Assembly: GCA_023053545.1 (NCBI GenBank) | Contig: JAKZAN010000005.1 | Coordinates: 8,308,001 to 8,372,000 of the forward strand | Direction: 5' to 3' | DNA from: Lepidurus packardi | Taxonomy: Eukaryota > Arthropoda > Branchiopoda > Notostraca > Triopsidae | Length of the DNA: 64,000 bases | Shown here: piece by piece, positions 1 to 12,088 of the stretch | How the letters are laid out: each line of letters starts with the position of its first letter | How positions within the stretch are numbered: position 1 is the first letter of the stretch | Notes under the pieces: generated by a model | The model's input: only the letters and a program-made list of their open reading frames with translations | Told to the model about the DNA's origin: nothing | Database searches by the model: none | Translations under genes and position numbers: made by a program

Positions 1-3000
1 TAAGACAAAAACTTTTTTAGTGACCAAAAAGCTTTCTTGATCAAGGGGCCCCCTTTATGCAATCTTCATCAAAGTGAGGTCTCCTCGTTTTAAAACGTGT
101 TACTTCAATTAGTGATGACTCGCGATTAGGCAGGGCAAAAATAGGAATGAAAGGGCCCACTCCATGAAAAATTCAAGCAAAAAAAGTTACTTTCCCTGCG
201 TTTTTCAGACTCTTCCTCCCGCGGGGATTTCTCACCTCAAGGCTTTTGTCTTGGGAAGAGGCAGTTGGGGAATCCGCATTAATCCTGGCTAGTTTGGTGA
301 CTTCATGTCCAACGTCGACAGCTAAAAGCTTGAGCGTCTCTTTTTATTCCGCGAAAGCGTTCCAGAAAGCCACGGAGACAACAGCGCATAAAGATATCGC
401 TAGCTAAATTGGCATGAGAAGGAGCACTTTGGAAAGGAAAGAGACTCGTTTCTTTGTCTCAACTCGAAACGTGTCCGCCAAGGAGACTTGAAACAAGACA
501 TTTAGACGTTAGTTCTGTGCCCCTCCGCCTCGCATGCGACCCCCAAAAAGTCTTGGTCCCGCGTGACTCAATTAACAGCAGAAAACTTGCCAGCAAGGCC
601 AAGTTTCAGTTTTCAGTTTTTGACCCCAAAGCATGTCAAAGCGAAGTAATCTCAAATTAGGGCTATTTTAAAACGAAACTAAAAACACTTGACGTTTTGG
701 GGAGTGGACGCTACGTTTCGGAAAGTTTTCATATTAAATCGATAAGTCTTTAAATGCGGGTTCGTGCCTCTCAAAAATCTTGCGGTCAGAAAAATCCGAG
801 AGAAAATCTCTAGCGAAAACTCCAAGGGATAAAAAGGAAGGACCCCGAACGCAGCATATTTCTCCAGAACCGCCGTTCAGTGGGCCCGCCACGATAAATG
901 CCTGACTCAAACTCGTTTTTCGGACAACTGACATGTCGACCACCAACGTGGATGATGCTGTCGATAAGTTGCCCACACCCGAAACACGATACACTCACAC
1001 GTGCTTAGCTCCAGCCTTGTAAGACCCTTTGATTAGAGACTTTTCCTTCCTTACGTAATAAAAAGGGACTCGATACGATGTATACTCAGAGCTGCTTTCA
1101 AAATGAGGCTGGGAATCTCCAAGACTACCAGAATTTTAGCCCAAACATGCTATGATTTCATAAACCTATACTCAAACTCTTCATCACTCTTTTTTTCCTT
1201 ATTTATTATTTTCTTTTTTATTTATTATTTCCTAACATGTTGTATGGGAGGTCTCATCAAGCATTGGCAACGAGATCTTTGCATGTGCCAGGCAGTCACT
1301 CATCACAATTTACGGCTTCTTTCCTTGATGTTTGGGCTAGCCCGAGAGATTACTCCCCCAAATGAAAAAAGAAGTTAATTTCACATGGGATAATGAGTCT
1401 CTAACTCGGCCAATTATTACGTCATTTTACCTTACCAGCTTCATAGCGCGCACCGCACTCACAACAGGGTAGGTTTCAAGTCACGCATTTAGCAGCGGAA
1501 TTCGTGCAAAAAATTAAGGTGAGTTAGCCCGGTTAATTCCGATACCCCGAGGTTAAATAATTAAATAGGAGTAAACAACTGTGGTTGGCCCAAAAATTCG
1601 AAATAAAAAAGCACAGTTTAGATTGAACCTACGTGAGAACACTTCCCTACAAGCTGATAATTTTTATAATTCCAGTGTTCCATTCTGCTCCAATTGTGCA
1701 CCTGGCACCTCATTGCTTTTCACCTGTCTTTACACAGCCATCCCACATAAAATCTGATACTGTCGCTATGTTCGAATATTGCCAAACTTTTCATGCAAAG
1801 CGGAAAAACTTGCCTCTCCTAAAACGCTCAAAAGAGCCCAGTCATCTCCCACTCTCGTTCTAGTTTCAAAGAAACTGCCAACTAGCTTCCCAAAACACTT
1901 TGCGTGAAATTCGCAATGTTAGGATAACTCCGCTCCACAAGTCCACAAAGAAATTTATAAGGAATTAAAAGTGTATATGACAGACTCCCATGAGGTGATG
2001 GAAACACTATTTGCTCTTCAACTCCGAAGTTGGGAGAGATTCCCGTAGACCAAAGTTCGGGAAGAGGTTGTTGGGCTAATGGTGATCTTTCTCCTACTTG
2101 GAAGAGGTAGTACTTCTTTAGCACAAGTGAAATACACGTTTAGAAAGTGCTCTATAAGAGAATTTAATAATAATGCCCTCCATTCCCATGCCAGCATATG
2201 TTCGTTCTGGTGTGTAAACGTCAAGTGCCAGGGGAAGTTTGTTGGGACGCTGATGGATGAGGAGATGTTGCAGGCCGAAACAGGCCATTCATCTTTGCGA
2301 GCCAAAAGGACTGTATCGCTGAACACCATCTCCTTTTGGGCCCGTAGCGCGGCGTCTTGAGCTCAAACTTTTATGCATGTTATCTTGAGAGCACATATGC
2401 AAATTTTGTATGGGTGCTTGTGTGGTTACTGCTGCTGGAGTTATTTGTTAGCTCACCGACCTGTTTCATTCCACTCTGACAAGGGGGTTGAAACTCGGAA
2501 ATATACGTCAACCAGCATTTCTGCGACAATCTAAAAATGCAAAACTTTTCGATCAAAATTCTTCATATGGAATTTCGTAAGAAAAAAAGTGGTTGGACTC
2601 GTTCGCAAAACTTGAACGGTACACATGGAATGCATTACGTGAAATTACTTGTTTGTTATGTATGTATGATGAAAGATTATAGTGGAGCATGTAATTTTAC
2701 ATCATGTAATTTTGCTTCTTTTATTCCCGTTTCTTTAGGACGAAGTAAGTGACTCAAACTGATGCTGTGTCAAAGTGTGATGAGAAACCTTTGGCACGAC
2801 CCCCCACATATCACACTCAAACACACATCAGTCTCCACGCAGCCCCTCCAAGATATACGCAAATGAGCTCATAGCTCCCCAAACATAGCTAAGTATCCGA
2901 ATAAATAGCTTACTTGGAATCTCATAAACCCTAGTATTATCGTAGAAAGCTTAAGGGGGGAATGAATAAAGCGCTGCTCGAATCTATTAACAAATTGCGT

Positions 3001-5685
3001 ATACGCGGGAATTACCAACATCATTGAGCAAATTCGTCCCTGCGTCTTTATTACTTCGATTAAATCTTAAAGAGTAATTTTATATTTTATTTTTTAAGAT
3101 GTAGGCCGCCATTTGACCTTTTGATTCATGGTCCATTTAACTTGCTGAATCACTTTAAATAATAAAAGCATGGACCATATAAAACTGCATTAACTATAAA
3201 AATCCAAAGTGAAATTTACACACGGCAGGTGCCTTACAATTAGGATGCTTTTCTGACTAGCCCGTACCATTGACCCTTATCTAAAAACCCGTTTTCGAAA
3301 AAGGCTCGAAATAGGGAACTTTGGGTAGCATATGGCAATCAAATGACCAGACCACATTTCTATACGAAGCAAAACGGCCACATTGTCCTGCTTGTAAACT
3401 GACACCAACAAGACACGTTTAGTTCAATAAATAATCCTCATTTTTTAATTAAAAAAGAAAGATATTTTTTTAAAGGGCATTTTTTTCTATATCACGATAA
3501 TGGGGTTTAAGACCAGCAATGTTACGATACACTGACGTCATATCCTGAAATGTAAATTAAGGGATCCGGTATACGTCAGAATCGTTTATATATTTATCCT
3601 AATATTCCTTGTAATTTAGCTTGAGACGTTTTATAAAATGTTCAATTGCAAACCAGATTCTGTTAACGAAAATTAGTTAAAGAAAATAATTAATTGATTC
3701 TGAACTAGTTAAAGAAAATAAATAGTTTGATTGGACCTTTCCGTCAACTTTGAAGAGCGATCTTTAAGGAGTGTATACTTTTTGGTGTGAATTTACTTTA
3801 CAATTTCTCAAAAACATGGGTGCCGTTCTTCTGATAGTAAGCGCTGCGGACTGTTCACTGTTTTTGCACTTGGATTTCACCACGCAGATACTTGAGATAT
3901 CGTTACACCTAAGTGCTCTAACAAGTTTCGGATTCCAGATTCGCGTTCCCTTTTTCCCCTATTTAACTTTCTGGCCAAGATGGTGATCAGATCAGGTACT
4001 TTTACGATGCAACAAGAACGGGAGATTCGATGATAAAACATCGGTTCTTCTCTACGCTAATAAATAACAGGTGGCAGTAATAAACTTCGATCTGAATCGA
4101 CTCTGTGTTTGCAAGAAAGTTCGCAATAGAGCTCGCTTTCACTGTCACAGCGTACCTTCATTCGCGAATTCTTCCCCAATGCTTCTTAATAAAAATGTAC
4201 TATTTGATAAGTGTCCATACCTTCTCTTTTCAAAGACAACCACCATTCTACTTTCTTTTAAAATGCCACAATTTTTTTTTTAAATTAATTGCGGGCGTAG
4301 GCTGAAAGCCTGTTGCCTGACTTGTTTATGCCACAATTTATTCCACATCTTAGGCCACTTTTGGTGCTTTCTTTCGCATTTTTTAAATCTACTTTTGTGC
4401 TCAAATGTAAAGTGGGTCGGCACTTGTAAGTCAACTAGAGTTTACTTTCCTGTGTAGTACCTAAAAGCACACCAATCATTTTTACCTGTGAAACGTGCCT
4501 CTTCACCTGGTTTTGCCCGCCTGCTAAGGAAACCAGGACAGGCATACATGTTACACATTCGCCTACCCACAATACCACATGAGCCACGTTAATGTATGTA
4601 GCTTGACATTTTCCTGCGACATATCATACTTTATGTGACTCACAACAAAGTCAAAAATAACCCCAAAGTTCAATGAGAAGATTCGTGTTTTTTTATGTGT
4701 TTTATTCTGATTTTAGAACGCATAACTCTTAAAAGAACAACTCGAAACACCTTTTGCATTGTCATTCTTTTAACTACGGAAGAAGCTGGGTGGTCCTTGT
4801 TGCCGGCTCGAAAGGTGGAAGACACCTCCACAAAGCTTCCTGACAAGGCTTTTCATACACAACAGCACGACTTATCTGTATCAAATCAAATTGTCTGTTC
4901 AAAGCTCACTCGGGCCTCGTACACAGCCCCGGTAAATAGACACTCAAACTCTTGGACCCGCAGAAATGGCTTAATTTTCAAGTCATGCATGACTTTCATC
5001 ATGGCGGGGCGTCATGTTTTTTATTTTTTTTCCCTGCTCAGAGTAATACCCCCGTTATATTCCCTCTCGTATTTCCTTTTTTTTATTTCTCCTTCCGAAA
5101 CTCCACTCAGCCATTCTCGCAAGTGTGAATTTGACCAGCGGGCACCAATTTTTCTTTCTCACTTTGCGGTTCCTGCATAATTTTCAATTGGGAAGCCCCC
5201 CAAAGCCATATAGGAAACCGGATGGCTTCATTTTCAAAACGCATACAGGAAATTCAAATTTTCCTCTTTTTTTTTTTCCTCTCTTCGAAGTCCCCTTGAT
5301 TGTTTCCTCCTACTAGAAGGCCATAATGTATGTCCCAAAAGGAGCGGGTTTACTACAATAGGGACATAAATCGTCATTTGTCTCATGTCTGGACGCATAA
5401 TTTGATAATATCCGAAAGCGCACAAGGCTGCCTGGACTAATTTGGAAGTCCTGGCTTGATACAGCAGTAAGGATGCAATACCAAAAGAGAACGAAAGAAA
5501 GACAAAAAAGACAGGGACGAGCTATACGAATTTTCGCAATTCATCACCACACATAAATTCACAACAAAAGAGAAAAGGTTTCGCAAACAATAAACTCCCA
5601 TTACTAGATTCAAAACCCCAACCTAATCAATTAATCCCACGTCAAACAACCCAACAGCCGCCTGTTTTGTTTTCGCCTTTTCTAG
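1..5685 (+). other. en: 5' part of the last intron of en (partial), non-coding
   Basis: No exon is recognisable before the acceptor at 5685. In particular the EH2 motif (W-P-A-W ... Y-S-D-R-P) that must precede the homeobox exon is absent on the + strand, so en exon 1 lies outside the window and this stretch reads as intron. The intron of inv is over 9 kb, so a long intron here is plausible. Contents seen: AT-rich unique sequence, one exact Gli-type site (4787-4795), one AAAAGGGAC word (1061) and a local duplication of about 36 bp (about 3670-3735) around the word TTAAAGAAAATAA. The open frames here, up to 161 codons (4695-5180), show no domain and are judged chance. Confidence 0.6.
4787..4795 (-). 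promoter_or_regulatory. exact Gli/Ci-type site
   Basis: TGGGTGGTC, the reverse of the consensus GACCACCCA bound by Gli/Cubitus interruptus zinc fingers. It lies in the en intron about 0.9 kb before the homeobox exon. Confidence 0.45.
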
Positions 5686-6011
5686 GTCCACGAGCCAGGA
5701 GGATCCGCAAAAAGGATAAGAAACCCGATGAGAAGCGACCTCGAACCGCATTCACAGCCGAGCAATTGGCGCGTCTGAAAACGGAATTCAACGAGAACCG
5801 GTACCTGACCGAAAAACGACGCCAGGATTTGGCCCGCGAACTGCAGTTGCATGAAAATCAGATCAAAATCTGGTTCCAGAACAAGCGCGCTAAAATCAAG
5901 AAAGCCTCGGGGCAAAAGAACCCCCTGGCGTTGCAGCTCATGGCCCAAGGCTTGTATAACCACTCTACCATCCCTCTCCGCGATGACGAAGATATTGACA
6001 GCATGGAATAA
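5686..6011 (+). CDS. en: engrailed-family homeodomain protein, last exon (partial gene)
   Basis: This exon encodes the C-terminal 108 residues of an engrailed-class transcription factor, a nuclear protein that usually represses transcription and acts in segment-polarity and neural patterning. It starts after a pyrimidine-rich acceptor (TTTTCTAG at 5685), and its first two bases complete a Gly codon. Order seen: a basic EH3-like stretch ([14 protein letters not shown]), the homeodomain with the recognition-helix core [13 protein letters not shown] (Gln at homeodomain position 50), then EH5 with [17 protein letters not shown], and an acidic tail ending in DIDSME. The stop is at 6009-6011. The homeodomain and EH5 differ from the partner gene at 15703 by only one residue (Asn versus Thr in LKTEF-x-ENRY). 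Groucho- and PBC-binding motifs must be in exon 1, left of the window. The name en rather than inv is a choice: the other copy can splice in the Arg-Ser typical of inv. Confidence 0.95.
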
Positions 6012-6601
6012 GCAAAATCAACAAGTCAGTTCCTCCCCACTTTGCCACAAAAAGTCACACTGTGCAAACACTTCAAAAGAAGTCGACAGAAACAAAAAAA
6101 AGGGAAAAAGTCCTCGAACTCTTTGCCAGAACTTATAGAAATATATACCTACGCAATTATGACCCTGTCGTGGCTTTCTTTCTGTCAATTTTAAAACTTT
6201 GAGTACAATAGCCATTGCTGGATTGTTTGCAGTCCTCCCAGTTTTTCCACCGTGCTAATTTTGTCCAGTCCCCCCAAAACTAATGTCTTGTGTCAACATA
6301 GAGCAATAGTTCAAAGTACTCGCACCACATGTGTACCACTTGTGTAAAAGCTTATTCAGTCTCCACAGCTCCTCCATCTCCTATAACCTTGCCTTTACAA
6401 TGTAACAATTACAGGTTTGGTAAATTAGAAGACAAAAAAAATCAAGTCCCTTTCCCAACCACACTAGCCATAGAAATTTTTCTTTGCCTTGTGGTATATG
6501 TACATATTTATGGTTTCAAAAGACTTGGCTACGTGACTCAATGAATACGTGGCTTTGTTTGGAGAGCTACTGTTGTGTTATTTATCGTAGATGGGCTGCC
6601 A

Positions 6602-6607
6602 AATAAA
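6602..6607 (+). promoter_or_regulatory. en: candidate poly(A) signal of en
   Basis: AATAAA lies 590 bp after the en stop codon and is the first canonical hexamer I see there. It implies a 3' UTR of about 0.6 kb. Confidence 0.45.
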
Positions 6608-8994
6608 GATTTAAGTGTAAACATTGGAGATTTAATTAACTGTCCTTTTTTAAAAAGTAAAGAAAAAATATCGGGAAGCGAAACCGGAAAGCCCATACCT
6701 GCGGGAGTTGCTAATCAGCTCAGCTCTGACTCATCCCGTCAAATGACGTAAACTTTTTTCCTGGACGTACACACGTTTTTTCTGCTTCCTGCGAAGCACA
6801 CACCCTCTTTTAGATTTCATAGCGGAAAGCGTGGCTTTCAAGAATAATTCTTGTTCCTCAAGAGCGAATACTAGATACCATACCCCCGGAAAAATCTATA
6901 CAAGCGTTCAGAATCTAATAGCAGCCGATGACTCCAGCCACGCCTCCCTTATTATGGGCTGTAAATACTCTGTCGAAGGCGCCGGCGTCGCCGTCAAACC
7001 CCCATCTCATTGTTAATCTCCGTACAACCCCCTTTGATGGCATTTTCTCTCTCTTGCCATTATTTCTAGTTGGCATTTAGGCATTCCAGCGCGTCATATG
7101 GAGCCATGGGCATTACAACTCTTTTGAAGCTATAAAAAAGGTTATAACGATAGTAGCCAGCAATGGACGCTATCGACGTCGGTGGTCTTCCGTCTTCCTC
7201 CTGCTGGATGAAGGGGGTTTTGCTTTGCGGGCTTTGCGGGGGCATAAGCCTCTATGGAACATGACAGCTCCCCTTCGGCTCCGGCAGACGCCCCTGACAA
7301 AGTCGACGCCGCCTCTAATTGGCAGTCCCGAGTTGTTAGCTGTCAACTTTACTGCTCCCTGACTTAACTCGGGGCTTGTGCTCACACGAAGGCAAAAGGG
7401 ACGCACACATCCACACACATACGGACTCTGGTTTCTTTTTTCCTGGGCCTTTTATCTTTGGGCATGCCAGGGTGCAGAACTATGTGTCCTAATGGGGGGG
7501 AGCAGGAGCCAACTTCAGGAAAGGTCAAAGGGTCAAGACATCCCTCTCTTGAGCTGCTAACGACGCCTTGATACCTCCCTCCACCCTCTCTGCTGATCGT
7601 TTTCAGGATACTTGGTTTGTTTGGCTAATGGAACCAACCAAAGCAATTATTAGCAAGCTCCGGACTTGAAAACGAGAGAAATTATCGGAATTAATGGCAA
7701 ATTTGCGATTATCAATGTGACATAAATACAAAAGCGTGACGTAAAAGACAAACACCGACTTTAGACAATTAATTGCTACTTAATTAACAGGGGTAGCATG
7801 GGAGACAATGTTGCGTGTCCGACGAGTAATGATTGTTTTCTTGTTGTTTTTTTGGCTATCGGGTTTTAGGAACTTGGGCGAAGAAAAGGGGAAAAAATGA
7901 CATGGGGAGCGTGTGTACGACAAATGGCTTTCGAACATCAAGTATAATGAGCCACAACAGGCGTAAAGGAAAGGAGACGGTAAAAAGGGAAACGAAATAT
8001 GTAATCAGGATGGCCAATCAAATTCCTGATCTGCCAAGTAAATGAAGCTGAGTTTGTCACGTTCTTTTACAGTCTGGTGTAGTATAGTTCAAGCACTACA
8101 AAAAAGAAAAGAAAAGGTTTATCCGGCTTTGTTTCACGTCACCATGCGTGGGGAGGTAATTTAACATTCCATTCCGCTTTTGTTCTGCGTAGAAAGGGTT
8201 GGGACGACGTGTGTGGTCTTATCAAGAAGCATTAGCTGTCTTGTCAGATGGTATGAGCACATTATGCACTTTGTGGTGGTCGGTGCCTTTTCTTACTTTT
8301 TTTTTGCAGTTTGGGTAGTTTTTGCAATCTTGCTCGGATGCCAGTGAGGGGACGAAATAGCCCGGGACAATCGCCAAACTTGAGCAAACTGCCGAGGTAG
8401 CTCTTCTCCCGTGGGGCTCCATAATTTTGTCCCCTTTCCTTCCCCAGAGCAAGTCCATACAGCAAAGCAAACGTTGCTTGAAGGGGTCTTCGTCGTTGAG
8501 GAAAAAAGGTTCAGGAGTTATGATCACGCACACCTAAATTGCTACTGTTCAAGCACTTTAATCACAGAGTGCAAAGGTCTGTTAAACGATCAACACAATG
8601 AGCTTTAAATACATTAAATTAAAGCTTGATTATACACGAACACAAACAACATTCAACCCGCAACACTCAAAATTACAACGTGGCTGCTCCACGGCGATTT
8701 GGTCAGCTTTATTTAGCACGATTTTAATTTCGATGAACAAGGTCGATTTGAATTTTCGCGCCAAGACGACATTTTAAAGTATGGATGGGGTTGTGGTTTG
8801 TTAGCGGACGGCGTACCGGGGTGTGAATATTTTGGTAACAAAATCTGTGTTTATTCATTTCTACAAAAGCCTTTCGAAGCAAATCAAGTATGTCCATTTG
8901 TTGTAAAGAGGACCTATTGGTCCTCTTTTCATTCACTTGCTTTAAGCTGTGTTATTATAAACCCTTTCTACAGATGAAAACTTGGCAGATGTTT

Positions 8995-9126
8995 TATAAC
9001 ACCCACTTCTAAGCAGGGAGCAAGGCAGTTTGGGCTGAGCTTTAGATTAGCTAGCAAATTATAACACCCAATTCTAAGTTATAATTGTAAGTTAATCTAA
9101 AGCCGAGCCGAAACTGTCTTGTTCTC
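8995..9126. repeat. imperfect foldback with interleaved direct repeat
   Basis: Arms at 9018-9052 and 9092-9126 are inverted copies (about 30 of 35 positions match, and several mismatches are G-U compatible). The loop is about 39 nt. A second layer is a direct repeat, TATAACACCCA-C/A-TTCTAAG, present once before the left arm (about 8995-9013) and once in the loop (about 9060-9078). Transcribed from either strand this would fold into a hairpin of about 110 nt. It could be a small foldback element or a hairpin RNA precursor; sequence alone does not decide. Confidence 0.6.
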
Positions 9127-11158
9127 TGAGTTCAAACTAGGGAAATTAATATATGAAAACTCGGGAGTGAAAGGGTGGATTAGTTTAAGCATGGCATTAA
9201 CACACAACACCGTGGAACAATATATCGAAGCCCTTGGATGGCCCTAGACGGCACAGCATCCATTTTCAAAGTATTCTGTTGAACTAACGTTTACTAAACT
9301 TACGTCTAAATTGTTTAGCAGATCTTACTCACATCTGCCAAATCTTGCGGCGTGGCCATTCACATACTTTGGCATCTTGATGATCAGCTTTGACAGCCCC
9401 TTTCTCAAATCCCCCCAACATTTGTTACTTCTAGTCACAAACACGGCTAAGTATGCCAAGCTGTAAGTTATCTCGCTCGTCGACTTGCAGCTGGGAACGT
9501 TATACTTCTTCGCAAAGCAAAAAGTTTGAGGTTTTACTCAGGGAGGCACAATGTTGGTGCTCGAATGTAACCGAAGGGATATTCGAACTGACAGAAAATC
9601 TATAATTAACAAGCCGTTGAGCACAAAGGGTGGGCTCGCTCCTTTTTGCTGTGGGGCAGGACCTGTTTGTCAAGCGCCCCTAATGAGTTTTGACAGCAGC
9701 CACATGCTTTGGAGCCTTTAGAGTTGTGTTGTAGCACGTAATCCTTTTTCTGTTGGGTATGTTGGAGTATTTTTTTTTCGGTCTCCCCTATCCATTGTAT
9801 TGTACTTCGGAAGGTAAATGTTTGGCTAGTAAAGGATCTCCCATTTTCCCAAAGTCAAATTGCAGCAATCCAGCATTTGCAAAAAGGGACCAGCTCTACT
9901 GCTACGGTTTCACCAAGTTATGTCAAAACTCCCAGCTATTTCTTTTCCCAGATAACGCACGCAGATTCAGGGCCAAGACTTTTAGGACCGCAAGACAGAT
10001 GACAGATCAATGTGACCCTAACTGTAAGGTTATTTGGGAGAAGTCAAGCTGATATTGCGTTTCTTTCTTTTGCTCTTGGACTTAGATGACACCCCAAGAT
10101 AGGTTGATCTGTCATCAGAAGATGCAACAGTTTAGGAACCAGCTCGCCTCGACATGGAAGTACTTTCTCGATACATTCCGTTGGTGAACGTGTACACTTT
10201 TCTATTTAAAAAAAATCAAGGGGAAAAAGGTGGGATGAAGAGAGTAAACCTAAAGGGAAAACAGGGTATTCAGTTCTAATCTGGATCCGCAGCAAAAGAA
10301 GGCATTTTAGACAAAGTGTGGACTTTTAGGATGCCCAATATGTCATTTTTCTAAGGTTTTGTCACTGGAATCTTATACATCCCTCACCAAAAGTGAGCTT
10401 AGAAAGCAGCTTCCTTGACTGTTGAGACTTTAAGTCCAGCAGCGGTGTTGTTCTTCTTAAAAAGCCATTTCTTGTTCAACTGTCCCCTTTGCGTTGTCTC
10501 TTGAAAGGCCATATAAGCCCAAGACATGCCGAGAAGCACATCACGGACGGCGTAAAAGACTGTGCGGATTGTCGTCCCTTTTTCTCTGGATACTAAACTG
10601 GACTCTGCTTTTACAAATTGTACTGCCAGACCACCATGGAGTCACGCACCTTACCCACCTTGGTCCATTAATTGTTTTTTTCTTTTTTCTTTTTACCCTT
10701 AAGAGAAGCTGCCTTATGTCACAATCCTACAGAAAGTAATGAGGCAAGTCCTTGCTGTTGCTCTTCGCATTCATCCATGAATCAAAAACCCGAGCCACGC
10801 TTTTATTCAATCTAACTTGTCTGTTCCTAAAAGCATTCGTTTGAATGCACAGCCACTCCCAAGTACTCTTATGTTCTATCCAATGTCGCGGGGGTTTCCT
10901 GCACGCTTAAATCTATTAGCTAGTCTATCGTTTAGGAGTTTGGTGGTTAAAAATATTCTAATCTGCTTTTACCTACTAAATAAAGGCTGACTGGAATCCA
11001 ACGATCAGTGGCATACTTATTTTATGGATATGTAGCATCTCGTCTTCATCTCCGCCGTTCTTCTCTGCAATTTTCCTCATGGTAAAAAAAGCGAGCCGGC
11101 AGCTAGCAAGAAAGCTATGAGGCGATTGTGATTAATCTCTGGAGCAAGTCTCGCCACT

Positions 11159-11167
11159 TGGGTGGTC
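11159..11167 (-). promoter_or_regulatory. exact Gli/Ci-type site
   Basis: TGGGTGGTC on the + strand, the reverse of GACCACCCA. The - strand context CAGACCACCCAAGT matches the copy at 19348 over 14 bp. Confidence 0.5.
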
Positions 11168-11733
11168 TGTTCCGCGGCCAGCAATCCTGACATGAACTGT
11201 AATCTTATACTCCATGCAACTAGCCATAACCTATACCCAGCTCCCTTTTTTTTGTGCTATATGTCCGCAGGAGTGACTTTCAGGACTTTTTTTTTGGAAA
11301 TTCGCTTTTGGTTACACGGGCACGGCAACATTTCATCCGCTATCTCTTCAAGATTGCAAAGAAGTTAAAAAATAAAAAAAATAAAAACTGCAACAAAAAC
11401 ATGGACGCGGAACTCTAAAACTGATTTTCGGAACGACACAGCGTTCACTTTCTATGCTTGCTAAAAGAAAATCTTCGTCATGTGCTAGGTTAAAAGTGAT
11501 TTTTTTAATGTACGAATGCACAACAAACCTTTTCTGCGGGAAATGATTTAGAGCCGTGTTGAAACACTAATTTGCCTCTGTAACCATCACGTGTCATAAT
11601 GTTTAAAAAGCCTTGGCGGTTAAGGGCTAGACAGCAGACCCAGGCATTTTTCGCATACCGAAGAACTGTTTATATGTGTACAGACTTGGTAATTACATGT
11701 TTTGGGGTCGTGCCTCGGCAAGGATCGGTTCCG

Positions 11734-12088
11734 TCCGAGAGCCTTTGAGTTTTTTTCTTTTAACTTAATTTTTTAATTATTTGGCCTCAGATAAGGTGTA
11801 TATATATATTTTCAAGAGCAAAGTCTAGAGGTAAAGAAAATGTTTCGTTATCGCATTTTTTCTTCTAACTTCAGTTAATTTAATATTTTTTAATTTAATT
11901 ATTTGGCGTCACATAGGAAGTATTTTCGGTAAAGCGCAAAGTCTATAGGTAAAGAAAGTGTTTCGTTATGTCCGAGAGCCCTTGAATTTTTCTTTCAATT
12001 TAATTTAATCTTTTAATCATTTGGCGTCAGGTAGGAGATAGTTTGGGAAATAGCAAAATCTATAAATAAAGAAAGTGTTTCGTTATGT
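11734..12088. repeat. three-unit tandem repeat, about 118 bp per unit
   Basis: Units start near 11734, 11854 and 11971. Each runs from a T-rich block (the first and third open with TCCGAGAGCC), through ATTATTTGGC-type sequence and an AAAGTCTA-like word, to AAAGAAA-A/G-TGTTTCGTTAT. Units have diverged by substitutions and small indels, so the array is not recent. Confidence 0.8.

Noticed and set aside
4695-5180. 161-codon frame that might be en exon 1
   Set aside because: It lacks EH1 and EH2 motifs, uses no ATG with good context, and has no donor joining to the acceptor at 5685 in phase.
5682-5963. Antisense open frame over the en homeobox (and its equivalent over inv at 15838-16068)
   Set aside because: Mirror image of strongly conserved coding sequence on the other strand.
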